Of a DNA stretch of 64,000 bases, positions 35,136 through 43,838 are shown piece after piece. Position numbers and translations under genes: made by a program. The stretch's first letter is position 1. Each line of letters starts with the position of its first letter. Origin of the DNA: Paraflavitalea soli. Its GTDB lineage: Bacteria; Bacteroidota; Bacteroidia; Chitinophagales; Chitinophagaceae. Below the pieces are notes generated by a model. It made no database searches, was not told the DNA's origin, and was given only the letters and a program-made list of their open reading frames with translations. The stretch spans positions 8,126,546 through 8,190,545 of the forward strand of contig NZ_CP032157.1 of assembly GCF_003555545.1 (NCBI RefSeq), in the 5' to 3' direction.

Positions 35136-38100
35136 TTATTTAAAGTCAACCTGAAAACCCACGTTCACAGATCGTTGCAATGGATATCCGCCTGTTCCAT
35201 CATTCGACTCCGGGTCCATCACTTTGATATGGTCCCAGGTAACAAGGTTCACTGCATTCACGAATACACGAAACCTGTTGATGCCGATCCTGTTCATGGC
35301 TTTCTGTGGCATCGTATAGCCGATCTCGGCATTCCTGAGCCGCAGGTAATCTCCCTTGCGCATCCAGAGTGTGGAGTTGAGGAAATTGTTGGGGTTGTTG
35401 CCTACATCAATGGCCGGATAAAGTGCTTGAGCATTGGTGGGCGTCCAGCGGTTATCGTAATATTCCCGCATGACATTGTTCACACCAAGGCCATCGTAGA
35501 AAGGCCACATGGATACGCCGCTCATGAAGATGCTTGTTTTGGCCGCACCGGTAAAATAGATGCTGGCATCGAAATCTTTGTAAGCAACAGTAGTTCCAAA
35601 ACCGAATGTGATCTGGGGCAACCTGGGGTGCCCAACCGGGATCTGATCAAATGCATCGATGATGCCATCGGCATTGATATCCCTGTATTTGACATCGCCC
35701 ACACGTACATTTGAAAAGGTTTGGCGCGGACTGATATCAATATCCTCCTGGCTTTGAAAAAGACCTTCCGAAATAAAAGCAAATGATTGACCCAGTGGCA
35801 GCCCCTTTCCGGAGAGATAGGGATAACGCTTCGCAGCTTCATCATTTTCTATTATTTCATTTTTCGCGTAAGTGAAGTTGCCTCTGAAGGAGTAAAAAAG
35901 TCCACTGGAAGTGGTATTACGAACTTCTATCAAACCATCGAAACCTTTGTTCTTGATCCTGCCGAGATTGCCGTAAGGGATCGACCAGGGAAAGAAACCG
36001 GCAACTGCGGGAACGGTTTGTCTTTGGATCAGGATATCCTTTCGGTCTTCGTTGAAGGCATCCACCTGGATGGTAAGTTTGTCGTTGAACAGGCCAAGGT
36101 CAATACCGATATTATTCTTCACTGCAGTTTCCCAGGTAACATTGGGATTGCCGATGGCGTCTTCTTCCATACCTGCCAGCAGCTCCTGGTTGGGCCCGAA
36201 ATAATAGGATTGCCCCTGTGTTCTCACCGTGCTTTGAAATAAGAAACGCTGGCCGATCTGATCATTTCCCACAAGGCCATGAGAAGCTCTCAGTTTCAAA
36301 TTATTCACGAACGAAACATTCCAGAACATTTCATTGGAAACAACCCAGCCGATGGACGCAGAAGGGAAGAACCCGAACCTCCTGCCTTTGGGAAAGTTCT
36401 CGGAGCCGTTATAACCAAAATTTAATTCCGCCAGGTACCTGCTGTCATAATTGTAAGTGGCCCTTCCTGCAATCCCCTGGCGCCGGAAAGGAATATTCGA
36501 TCTTGAATCCGGAGCAGTAAGATTTACATAATCCCGCTGATTATATAGTAGCATGGCGGTTACTGCATGACTATTGAATACACGATCGTAATTAAGTTGT
36601 AGTTCCGTATAGATGGCCCTGTTGCTGGCATTCTCGGTATAATAACCTAATGGTTTTTCCTCTCTGAAGGAAGTGCTGTACAGGTCTTCGTTGGTCACCG
36701 GATCTTTACCCAGGTATCGCTTCACTTCAAATTCCTTCAATCGCACATTGTTGGTTTGTGCATAGTGATCGTAGGAAAAAAGTCCGCGTAGCGACAAGCC
36801 CTTTGTAGTAAAGGAAGACATGTCCCAGCGCGCTGCAAAAGTTCCCTGCAAGGTGCTCCTGTTTTGTGCGGAGTAACCGGATTGTGTAACGCGTGCCCAG
36901 GGATTCCAGCCAATAAATGTTTGTGCGCCACCAGGGGTTCCATCCGGATTCCTGATGGGATAGGCGATAGGGGAGATCACTTTCAGCGCTTCAAAGATCT
37001 GTGGAGCGGAGAAACCGGGATAATTACCATTCTGGATGATGCCACCCAGCCCCAGTTGCATCGTCAGTTTTTTAGACAGGTTGATATCGATATTGCTACG
37101 GAAATTGTAGCGCTTGATGTTCGCATTGGTCTTGAATTTATTGGCAGCATCCTGTTTATAAATTCCATCCTGAACTGTGAAGCCGATATTCGTATAATAT
37201 TTTATGATGTCCGTGCCACCGGTAATGCTTAAATTATTAATGGTTTGCCAGGCATCTGTCTTTAGAGAGGCATTCGTCCAGTCGGAGTTAGGGTAAAGAT
37301 AAGGATCAGAGCCATCGGCAAATTTCTGCAGCTCTTCTTCGCTCCAGCGTGGTGTTTGATTGGAATTGACGAGCGCTTCATTCATCAATGAAGCATACTC
37401 AGCGCCATTGATATATTTCGGCAAGCGCATGGCAGTGAGGCCTGCAAATTCAGAACGGAAAGTGACCTGCGGTTTTCCCGTGGCGCCTCTTTTCGTATTG
37501 ATCAGGATAACGCCATTAGCACCACGAACCCCATAAACAGCCGTTGCGGATGCATCTTTCAGGATAGTGAAGTTGTCGATCTCCTGCGCATTGATCTGGT
37601 TCATATCGCGCTCCACTCCATCTATCAATACAAGCGGACCATTATTGGCAAAGGTAGACAAGCCTCTGATATAGACCTGCGCGGCATCGTACCCCGGTTC
37701 ACCGCTGGACTGCCTTGTAATGATGCCCGGGAGTTTGCCGGCGATGGCGTTGGAGAGGGAAGGTGTGGAAACCCGTTGCACTTCCCTTACGGAAATAGTG
37801 GACAAAGATCCTGTTACTGACACTTTCTTTTGGGTGCCGTATCCTATCACTTTTACTTCATCGAGACTGTTATCATCAACACGTAAAAGCTTTACAGCAA
37901 TAAAACTTTTTTTGCCTACCGCGATGGTCTGCGTTTTGTAACCCACAAAAGAAAACTGGAGAGAATCGGTTTCGCTTACATCACCAATGGAAAAGCTGCC
38001 ATCAGTGGAAGATACCACTCCCTTTTCTGTTCCTTTGATCCTTACGGAAACACCGGCGAAGGGATGATCCTTTTCATCCGTGATCTTTCCGGTAATGACA

Positions 38101-38198
38101 GCATCAGGCGATGAATCCGGATCCCCGTGGAGAGGGTTGGCGTTTCCTGCTTTAATGCTTCCCAGCAATAGCAGGATAAATAGAAATCGTTGTAGCAT
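35136..38198 (-). CDS. susC: SusC/RagA TonB-dependent outer-membrane transporter
   Basis: 1020 residues. Signal peptide (MLQRFLFILLLLGSIKAGNA), carboxypeptidase-regulatory-like domain (ITGKITDEKDHPFAGVSVRI ... DGSFSIGDV), plug domain (VSTPSLSNAIAGKLPGIITR, with the RGLSTFANNGPLVLIDGV block), then the 22-strand barrel ending in ... SVNVGFQVDFK with a C-terminal aromatic-type strand. Short N-terminus without an STN sigma-interaction domain, so regulation is by the DeoR protein rather than an ECF sigma factor. First gene of the operon, transcribed away from the regulator. Confidence 0.96.
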   Translation of the reverse strand: MLQRFLFILLLLGSIKAGNANPLHGDPDSSPDAVITGKITDEKDHPFAGVSVRIKGTEKGVVSSTDGSFSIGDVSETDSLQFSFVGYKTQTIAVGKKSFIAVKLLRVDDNSLDEVKVIGYGTQKKVSVTGSLSTISVREVQRVSTPSLSNAIAGKLPGIITRQSSGEPGYDAAQVYIRGLSTFANNGPLVLIDGVERDMNQINAQEIDNFTILKDASATAVYGVRGANGVILINTKRGATGKPQVTFRSEFAGLTAMRLPKYINGAEYASLMNEALVNSNQTPRWSEEELQKFADGSDPYLYPNSDWTNASLKTDAWQTINNLSITGGTDIIKYYTNIGFTVQDGIYKQDAANKFKTNANIKRYNFRSNIDINLSKKLTMQLGLGGIIQNGNYPGFSAPQIFEALKVISPIAYPIRNPDGTPGGAQTFIGWNPWARVTQSGYSAQNRSTLQGTFAARWDMSSFTTKGLSLRGLFSYDHYAQTNNVRLKEFEVKRYLGKDPVTNEDLYSTSFREEKPLGYYTENASNRAIYTELQLNYDRVFNSHAVTAMLLYNQRDYVNLTAPDSRSNIPFRRQGIAGRATYNYDSRYLAELNFGYNGSENFPKGRRFGFFPSASIGWVVSNEMFWNVSFVNNLKLRASHGLVGNDQIGQRFLFQSTVRTQGQSYYFGPNQELLAGMEEDAIGNPNVTWETAVKNNIGIDLGLFNDKLTIQVDAFNEDRKDILIQRQTVPAVAGFFPWSIPYGNLGRIKNKGFDGLIEVRNTTSSGLFYSFRGNFTYAKNEIIENDEAAKRYPYLSGKGLPLGQSFAFISEGLFQSQEDIDISPRQTFSNVRVGDVKYRDINADGIIDAFDQIPVGHPRLPQITFGFGTTVAYKDFDASIYFTGAAKTSIFMSGVSMWPFYDGLGVNNVMREYYDNRWTPTNAQALYPAIDVGNNPNNFLNSTLWMRKGDYLRLRNAEIGYTMPQKAMNRIGINRFRVFVNAVNLVTWDHIKVMDPESNDGTGGYPLQRSVNVGFQVDFK

Positions 38199-38228
38199 GG
38201 GCGTCGCAGTTAGTGTTTAATCTTTAAA

Positions 38229-38313
38229 AAAAACGCATAAATCAGGCAATCTGAACGGAGAATTAGCATTTTGAAGAAAATAGTTGACTTAAAATGCGTT
38301 TTTCTTGCGTTTA
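38229..38313. promoter_or_regulatory. Candidate operator: inverted AAAAACGCAT / ATGCGTTTTT between susC and the DeoR gene
   Basis: AAAAACGCAT at 38229..38238 is the exact reverse complement of ATGCGTTTTT at 38294..38303, and a third half-site TTGCGTTT lies at 38306..38313. The 190-base AT-rich region is shared by divergent susC and deoR-type genes. This is the arrangement expected for a DeoR-family repressor, inferred. Confidence 0.45.
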
Positions 38314-38386
38314 TCGATACAATAATAACCGCAATTATGATATAATCCAAATATTTCTTAATATTGGCGGCTTCTAAAAGCTTTAT

Positions 38387-39136
38387 ATGAGAAAAGCGGA
38401 ACGACATAAACTTATCCTGAGGGAAATCAACCTCCATAACAAAGTGCTTTCAACGGATTTAAGCTCCCTGCTGAAGATTTCTGATGATACAGTCAGGCGG
38501 GATCTGAAGGAGCTGGCAGAATCTGGAAAAGTGTTGAAAGTGCATGGCGGAGCTGCCAGTAAATCTTTTGTTGCACCTTTCAATGCACAAAATGAAGTTT
38601 ATGCGTTAATGGAGAAGAAGAAAATTGCAGAAAAAACGCTAAAACTGATCCGCAACAATATGGTTATTCTCACAGAAGGAGGGACTACCATACTGGAGTT
38701 TGCGAAAATGATCCCGGATACACTGAAGGTTACCTTCTTCACTATCAGTCCGCAAGTAGCGATCACCTTATCGGAACACAGCAATTTAGATGTGATTACC
38801 ATTGGCGGGAAACTCAATAAAAATGCAAACCTGCATATTGGAGCCAGCGTTATCAATGAGCTGGCAGACCTCAAGGTTGATCTCTGTTTACTGGGTGCAA
38901 ATGCTTTTTCTTCAGAAGAAGGGTTAACAGATATGGACTGGGAAATTGTGCAGGTAAAGAAAGCCATCATCAGGGTTTCGAAAAAAAGTGCAGTACTGAG
39001 TATTTCCGAAAAATTGAATACTGTACAACGGATCAGGATCTGTGATCCCAATCAGATCACCTATCTTATTACTGAATTGAATCCCGACGATCCTTTGCTG
39101 ACTACTTACAAAAAGAACGATCTGCAGGTGCTGTAA
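38387..39136 (+). CDS. DeoR/GlpR-family transcriptional regulator of the PUL
   Basis: 249 residues. Winged helix at the N-terminus (HKLILREINLHNKVLSTDLS, SDDTVRRDLKELAESGKVLKVHGGA; the DDTVRRDL helix is the family recognition helix). The DeoRC sensor domain follows with ILTEGGTTILEFAKMI, GGKLNKNANLHIG and LGANAFSSEEGLTD, where phosphorylated sugars bind. Divergent from susC across 188 bases, so it most likely represses the PUL and is released by a phosphorylated amino sugar such as GlcNAc-6-P, the product of murQ and the kinase (inference). Confidence 0.9.
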   Translation: MRKAERHKLILREINLHNKVLSTDLSSLLKISDDTVRRDLKELAESGKVLKVHGGAASKSFVAPFNAQNEVYALMEKKKIAEKTLKLIRNNMVILTEGGTTILEFAKMIPDTLKVTFFTISPQVAITLSEHSNLDVITIGGKLNKNANLHIGASVINELADLKVDLCLLGANAFSSEEGLTDMDWEIVQVKKAIIRVSKKSAVLSISEKLNTVQRIRICDPNQITYLITELNPDDPLLTTYKKNDLQVL

Positions 39137-39233
39137 CTTCCGTATTCACTGCGCGCCCGGAATAAATCCGCATAGCTAACCTTTTGGCCATTGATTACGA
39201 GGACTAAACCAAAAAAAGGACAAGCGCCTGGGT

Positions 39234-39446
39234 CTAGTCTTTCTCCTCCTCCTGTTTCATTTGCTGTATAATATTGCTCACTTCCTGTTCCGTGCTTTTG
39301 AGTTTGCTTTTGCAAAACTCCAGCAGGAAGGAGGCCCGCTTTAATTTTTCTGCCAATACATCCACCGATACTGTCTCCGCTTCGATATCGGCAGCGATCT
39401 CTTTTAACTCTTCGTACGCGGCTTCATAAGTCAGTGTTGCTGTCAT
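39234..39446 (-). CDS. xseB: Exodeoxyribonuclease VII small subunit
   Basis: 70 residues: TYEAAYEELKEIAADIEAET, then KLKRASFLLEFCKSKLKSTE, the usual two-helix XseB pattern. Its start overlaps the end of xseA by 23 bases on the same strand, so the two subunits are made together. It binds XseA to form the processive single-strand exonuclease. Confidence 0.93.
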   Translation of the reverse strand: MTATLTYEAAYEELKEIAADIEAETVSVDVLAEKLKRASFLLEFCKSKLKSTEQEVSNIIQQMKQEEEKD

Positions 39447-40797
39447 CGGCTGGCGCTTTAGCTTTAATGGTGCTTGTTATATTCGTATTGTCGAGTAATA
39501 CACTGATGTCTGCTCCTACAGGCAGCAGGCTGGCTTTGGTGGCGATCCGGCCCTGGTACGATACCAACGCAAACCCTCTTTTCAAAATGCTGGCAGGGTC
39601 CAATACCTGCAACAGTTTTTCCAGTCCCTGGATATCATCCCTTTCGTGCGACAATAGCCTGATGCTGGTAAACTGAAGCTGGTGGTTGATATTCAACAGA
39701 TCTTTTCGTTTACTGTTGAACAAGATAGCCGGTTTAATGATCAGTTCGTTGCCCATGGCGTCTAACCTGCGCCTATACAGGTGCAGGCTCGTCTGTGCTG
39801 TATGCAGCAACTGCCGTTCTACAGTTACCAGGTCCGATTTATTGTTAGCCACCCATTGTTGGGCTTTCACCAGCAACTTGTTTTGTAGCTGGTTGATCCT
39901 GTCTTCAAAAGCCCGGTTATGCGCGATGAGGAACTCCGCTACCTTGGTAGGCGTTTTAAGCGGTGTATGCGCCATCAGGTCTACAATCGTTTCATTGTGC
40001 TGATGCCCGATACCTGTAATGATGGGGATCGGGAATTTGGCCGTCACCTGGCCCAGCGCAAAGGTATCAAAGACCAGGAAGTCCGTGGGCGAACCGCCGC
40101 CCCGTATAATCACTACAGCGTCATAAGGTTTACCCGAGGTAAAAACCTGCAGCAGCCTTTCCTTGATCTGTGCTGCGTTGGCTTCCCCTTGTACGGTGGT
40201 AAAATAGGTATCTACAAAAAATTGATAGCCATATTGGTTATTCAGTAGCGTATGGTGGAAATCCTGGTAACCGGCCGATGTTTGCGCCGTAACTACCGCA
40301 ATGCGCTGCAATACAACCGGCAGTTTAAGCAGCTTATTGGCTGTAATATAGCTATCCCCGGCTTTTTGGATATATCCACTGCATTCGGTGAGCAGGCGTT
40401 GCAGCGTAGCCTGCTTTTGTTGTTCCAGCTGTCCGATCGTATAGCCCGCATCAACATCCAGTAGCGTAAGTTTTAGGCCATACACAGCACTATAATCAAC
40501 CGATACCTTTATCAACACCTGTAAACCATCCGTAAACCGCTGCCCCGTTGCTTTTTCAAAAGCCGCTATTTGCCGGGCGCCGGCTGTCCAGGCTGCCGCA
40601 CTGATCTTGGCTTTCAGGCCCGCCGATCCCGCTTGTTTTTCTACCAGGTCAAAATAATGAAATCCCCGGGCCGGTTGCCATTTGTGCCCCGTGATCTCTG
40701 CTATCACCCAATAGAATTGCCCCTCAAACCGGTCCTTGAGGGCCGCCTCAATCTGGTAAGTGAGTTCAGATAATTGAAGGGCTGGTATCGATAACAT
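39424..40797 (-). CDS. xseA: Exodeoxyribonuclease VII large subunit
   Basis: 457 residues. N-terminal OB domain (LSELTYQIEAALKDRFEGQFYWVIAEI), then the catalytic region with ALIRGGGSPTDF (here VVIIRGGGSPTDFLVFD), PIITGIGHQHNETIVDLMAHTPLKTPTKVAEF, followed by a long coiled-coil (about 290-390) and a C-terminal strand ILKRGFALVS. The arrangement xseA-xseB is usual. It degrades single-stranded DNA in repair and recombination. Standalone of other DNA repair genes here. Confidence 0.95.
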   Translation of the reverse strand: MLSIPALQLSELTYQIEAALKDRFEGQFYWVIAEITGHKWQPARGFHYFDLVEKQAGSAGLKAKISAAAWTAGARQIAAFEKATGQRFTDGLQVLIKVSVDYSAVYGLKLTLLDVDAGYTIGQLEQQKQATLQRLLTECSGYIQKAGDSYITANKLLKLPVVLQRIAVVTAQTSAGYQDFHHTLLNNQYGYQFFVDTYFTTVQGEANAAQIKERLLQVFTSGKPYDAVVIIRGGGSPTDFLVFDTFALGQVTAKFPIPIITGIGHQHNETIVDLMAHTPLKTPTKVAEFLIAHNRAFEDRINQLQNKLLVKAQQWVANNKSDLVTVERQLLHTAQTSLHLYRRRLDAMGNELIIKPAILFNSKRKDLLNINHQLQFTSIRLLSHERDDIQGLEKLLQVLDPASILKRGFALVSYQGRIATKASLLPVGADISVLLDNTNITSTIKAKAPADDSNTDL

Positions 40798-40882
40798 GCG
40801 TTCAATCTGGTTTGACCAGCCCCGAAATTATTGAAAAAGGCCCGTACTGCATTTGCTGCCCGGCCAATAGTCGGCCATCAAC

Positions 40883-42061
40883 TTAAAATCGCCAGTTGAT
40901 GAATGGCAAACTACGTTTGCTATTTACATTCCATAATCCAATCTGCACCCCTTTCAGGTCTTTGCATACATTCAACAGCCCGATCTGAAGACCCCTGCCT
41001 TTGAGCGCCCGGTTGGTAATACCGGTGATTACTACCCCTTTGAATTCATCCGTCCTGTTCTGCGTTCCTGTGATGTGCAGGCCTGTCATTTCATTAACCA
41101 TACTGATGGCTCCGTTGATGCTTATGCCCCGTACCCGCATATCATCGCCTATCAGCCCGCCCGCACTTATGCTCAAGCCGTTGAGAGATGAATGGACGTT
41201 TGATTTGTCGAGCGTGTCCGTCATTTTAGCCAGATCTGTATTGGCAAACATATACGCGATACCAAACATGCCCAAAAACGCAGAGATACCATCGACACTG
41301 AGGTTCATACCATTTATCACCAGTGGATTTCCATCATCCATATTGGTTTGCAGCCCCACAGTGAGGCCGTTTATTTCCGTAGCTTTCGAAGGCGTGAACC
41401 AGGCTATATTCTTTACAAGCCTGGGTCTTTTCTTTGGAGCCGGACGCGCGTAGTAGTTCTTTTGAGCAGTGTCTTTATGCTCCCCCGGCATGGCACTTTC
41501 GGAGTAATAGGTAATACCCCGTTGTTCATATACCTTGTCCAGCCCCTGGGCAGTAAGGTAAGATACCAGTTCGTAAACGACCGAATAACTGCTGTCTGCT
41601 GCATAGGAAATGATCTTTTCCGTAGGAAAGAACCTGGGCGTATTACTCTTTTCAAACACATACCGGCACTTGCTCAATGAGTAAGTCCCATAAAGTCCAA
41701 GCAGGCGGTCGCCGATCAGCCTGATCTTTTTAAGCTGCATGGGATGCAGCGCAAGCGTATCCGTCTGCCAATCTTTCCACAGCACGATGGTATGGTTGAA
41801 TGCACTCGTATAATAGATCGAATCATTCCTGATATCAGTTACCCTGATCGATAATACCTGCTTGTTTTTTAAAACGAGGTCATAAATACAATTGCGGTAG
41901 ATGTAAAAAGCATTTTTGCCAGGCCGGTAATCATTTTTTTCAAAATGGGCCTCCCCGTTCCCGGGCACAAAATAAAGGTTCTGGCTGCTGTCTGCCTGCG
42001 CCAGGCAAACCGTGTTTAAACAAGTTAAACATAACAGGATCATTGCAAGAATACGTATCAT
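40883..42061 (-). CDS. Secreted protein with LA_2272-like surface repeats
   Basis: From the ATG at 42061 a signal peptide is visible (MIRILAMILLCLTCLNTVCLAQ); the frame extends to 42088 with extra residues that precede the signal. The N-terminal half is charged and unplaced; the second half (about 230-390) repeats G-(L/I)-x-(I/V)-x-G-x-x-N (GLSISAGGLIGDDMRVRGIS, GLHITGTQNRTDEFKGVVIT, GITNRALKGRGLQIGLLNVC, LKGVQIGLWNVN), as in LA_2272-type surface repeat proteins. Function unknown. Divergent from the HTH regulator next door. Confidence 0.62.
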   Translation of the reverse strand: MIRILAMILLCLTCLNTVCLAQADSSQNLYFVPGNGEAHFEKNDYRPGKNAFYIYRNCIYDLVLKNKQVLSIRVTDIRNDSIYYTSAFNHTIVLWKDWQTDTLALHPMQLKKIRLIGDRLLGLYGTYSLSKCRYVFEKSNTPRFFPTEKIISYAADSSYSVVYELVSYLTAQGLDKVYEQRGITYYSESAMPGEHKDTAQKNYYARPAPKKRPRLVKNIAWFTPSKATEINGLTVGLQTNMDDGNPLVINGMNLSVDGISAFLGMFGIAYMFANTDLAKMTDTLDKSNVHSSLNGLSISAGGLIGDDMRVRGISINGAISMVNEMTGLHITGTQNRTDEFKGVVITGITNRALKGRGLQIGLLNVCKDLKGVQIGLWNVNSKRSLPFINWRF

Positions 42062-42088
42062 GAGCAGGGTTTGAGGTGATACCCACAA

Positions 42089-42287
42089 ACCTATCTTAGC
42101 CTGCCCGTAACGCCTAATGGGTATCTGCTGCCCTTAGGCCTGCTTTTGCAGCTGGCCATAATTCCCGAAGGTCCGGGAAGCAGGATTACGGATTATCCAT
42201 ATTCATATTGGCTATTCGTCCGTTGAATGGCAGAAATCCGTAAAGAACACTTGGGTATTACGGATTTTCAGTAATTTCCTTTCGTAA
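42089..42287. promoter_or_regulatory. Intergenic region with three TTACGGATT-type repeats
   Basis: ATTACGGATT at 42185..42194 and again at 42257..42266; the reverse complement AATCCGTAA at 42235..42243. The last two form an inverted pair of 9-base arms with a 14-base spacer just before the HTH gene. A likely autoregulatory operator of that gene. Confidence 0.5.
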
Positions 42288-43283
42288 ATGGAAACAAAAC
42301 AATTGCAACAGCAGCTTTTCCGGCATTTAAAGGAAAGCCTGCCATCCCACCTGTCCCTCGTAGATGAATTGTGCCAGCTGCTCGACCTGAGCGCCGATAG
42401 CGTATACCGCCGTATCCGGGGCGAAAAGCCCGTTACCCTTATCGAGCTAAAACATATCTGTGAGCATTACCACCTGTCCCTGGATCAGCTATTGCAGTTA
42501 AAGAACGATTCAGTACTTTTCCGGGCGCCCGGTATCACCAACCCTTCCATTCCTTTTATCGAGCACATGAAAGGAATGCTCGAACAGTTCAGGTACTTCA
42601 ACTCCTTCAAACAGGGTGAGATCAGCTACCTCTGCAAAGACGCCCCCTTCTGGTATTTTTTCCTTTTCCCCGAAATGGCAGCCTTTAAGACCTTTTTCTG
42701 GTGCAAAACCATCAACAATGAGCCTGCTCTTGCCAATCAATCATTCTCACTCGAAGAGCATCGGTTCGAAGAGTGCTTCGCCATTGGCAAGCAGATACTG
42801 GAAGAGCATAGCCGGATGAATACCGTGGAATTGTGGAACCTCGAAAGTATTCACAGCAGCATCAATCAGATTGCCTACTACAGGGATGCAGGTATTTTCA
42901 GGGATAAGAAAGACCTGCTGGCTGTTGTTGAATCCTTTATTCAAATGATCGATCATTTGCAGGCCCAGGCAGCCAAAGGCGTGAAGTTTATGCCAGGTGC
43001 TACAGATATTGGGCATAGGGGTCCTATTCAGTTTTATGTAAATGAACTCATCCTGGGCAACAATACCATTCTTCTTAATCTCGATAATAAAAAGATATCC
43101 ATGATCACCTATAGTGTATTCAGTTACCTGATTACGCAAGACAATCGGTTTGCCGCCAAAGCATTTGATACATTTAATACCTTACTAAGCCGGTCAACAT
43201 TGGTGAGCAGATCGGGTGAAAAGGACAGGAACAGGTTTTTTAATACGTTGCGCGATAAGGTCGATCAGCTAAGAACCCAATGA
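42288..43283 (+). CDS. HTH transcriptional regulator (XRE-like) with a large C-terminal domain
   Basis: 331 residues. An N-terminal helix-turn-helix (about 20-65: LVDELCQLLDLSADSVYRRI, then ELKHICEHYHLSLDQLLQL) and a 260-residue helical effector domain (HMKGMLEQFRYFNSFKQGEI ... FAAKAFDTFNTLLSRSTLV) without recognised sensory domain. Similar regulators are common and poorly studied in Chitinophagaceae. Three TTACGGATT-type repeats upstream suggest autoregulation. The neighbour at 42061 is divergent, so it may be the regulated partner. Confidence 0.75.
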   Translation: METKQLQQQLFRHLKESLPSHLSLVDELCQLLDLSADSVYRRIRGEKPVTLIELKHICEHYHLSLDQLLQLKNDSVLFRAPGITNPSIPFIEHMKGMLEQFRYFNSFKQGEISYLCKDAPFWYFFLFPEMAAFKTFFWCKTINNEPALANQSFSLEEHRFEECFAIGKQILEEHSRMNTVELWNLESIHSSINQIAYYRDAGIFRDKKDLLAVVESFIQMIDHLQAQAAKGVKFMPGATDIGHRGPIQFYVNELILGNNTILLNLDNKKISMITYSVFSYLITQDNRFAAKAFDTFNTLLSRSTLVSRSGEKDRNRFFNTLRDKVDQLRTQ

Positions 43284-43317
43284 TTTTCTTCTAAATGCCA
43301 TTTGACAGAAACGAGGC

Positions 43318-43348
43318 TTGTTTTTATTCTGCTTTAGGCGTTCTTTTG
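43318..43348 (+). promoter_or_regulatory. Bacteroidota-type promoter before the 43359 gene
   Basis: TTG at 43318..43320, spacer of 20, then TTCTTTTG (43341..43348), one base from TAnnTTTG, 10 bases before the ATG. Confidence 0.4.
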
Positions 43349-43358
43349 CGTCCGGATT

Positions 43359-43838
43359 ATGCATAAAAAGAAATTAATATTATTTATTATCAGTTTGGTG
43401 TTCATCATCGGATTCTTTCAGCTTCCACAAAATCGGACATGGTTGAAGACTGTCCTCTCATATGGCCGTGATTTTCAAAACCAACAAAATCATCTTGACC
43501 GGGAAACCCGGATGCGCAGGCGGTTCGGGAATGACTATACTTTTTCAAAAGATATAGCTACCTCATTCGACAGGAAAGGTATTAAGGACAAAGTTCTGGT
43601 ATTAATGCCGCCCACCACCTATTTCACGAAGATGGGTATTAAGTATCATGTACCGGAGCCTGCTGTGTTTTATTATTACACAGGACTAAAAACGATCTGG
43701 GCCAATAGCAGGGAGGCGATCAATGCCGGATGGTATGTAAGGGTAAGTGCGGGCAAAATTATAATAGACAGTGTGGCTGATAAAAAAGACCTGCAGGATA
43801 CAATTGTTGCATTCCAAAAAATGGGTATATCCCTATGA
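43359..43838 (+). CDS. Small membrane-anchored protein paired with a membrane glycosyltransferase
   Basis: 159 residues. One N-terminal membrane helix (LILFIISLVFIIGFFQL) precedes a soluble domain of about 130 residues (FGNDYTFSKDIATSFDRKGI, VLVLMPPTTYFTKMGIKYHV, EPAVFYYYTGLKTIWAN). No known domain recognised. Its stop overlaps the following gene by four bases (ATGA), which implies the two act together. The shape resembles a periplasmic companion of a polyprenyl-phosphate-sugar glycosyltransferase, but this is only context. Confidence 0.7.
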   Translation: MHKKKLILFIISLVFIIGFFQLPQNRTWLKTVLSYGRDFQNQQNHLDRETRMRRRFGNDYTFSKDIATSFDRKGIKDKVLVLMPPTTYFTKMGIKYHVPEPAVFYYYTGLKTIWANSREAINAGWYVRVSAGKIIIDSVADKKDLQDTIVAFQKMGISL

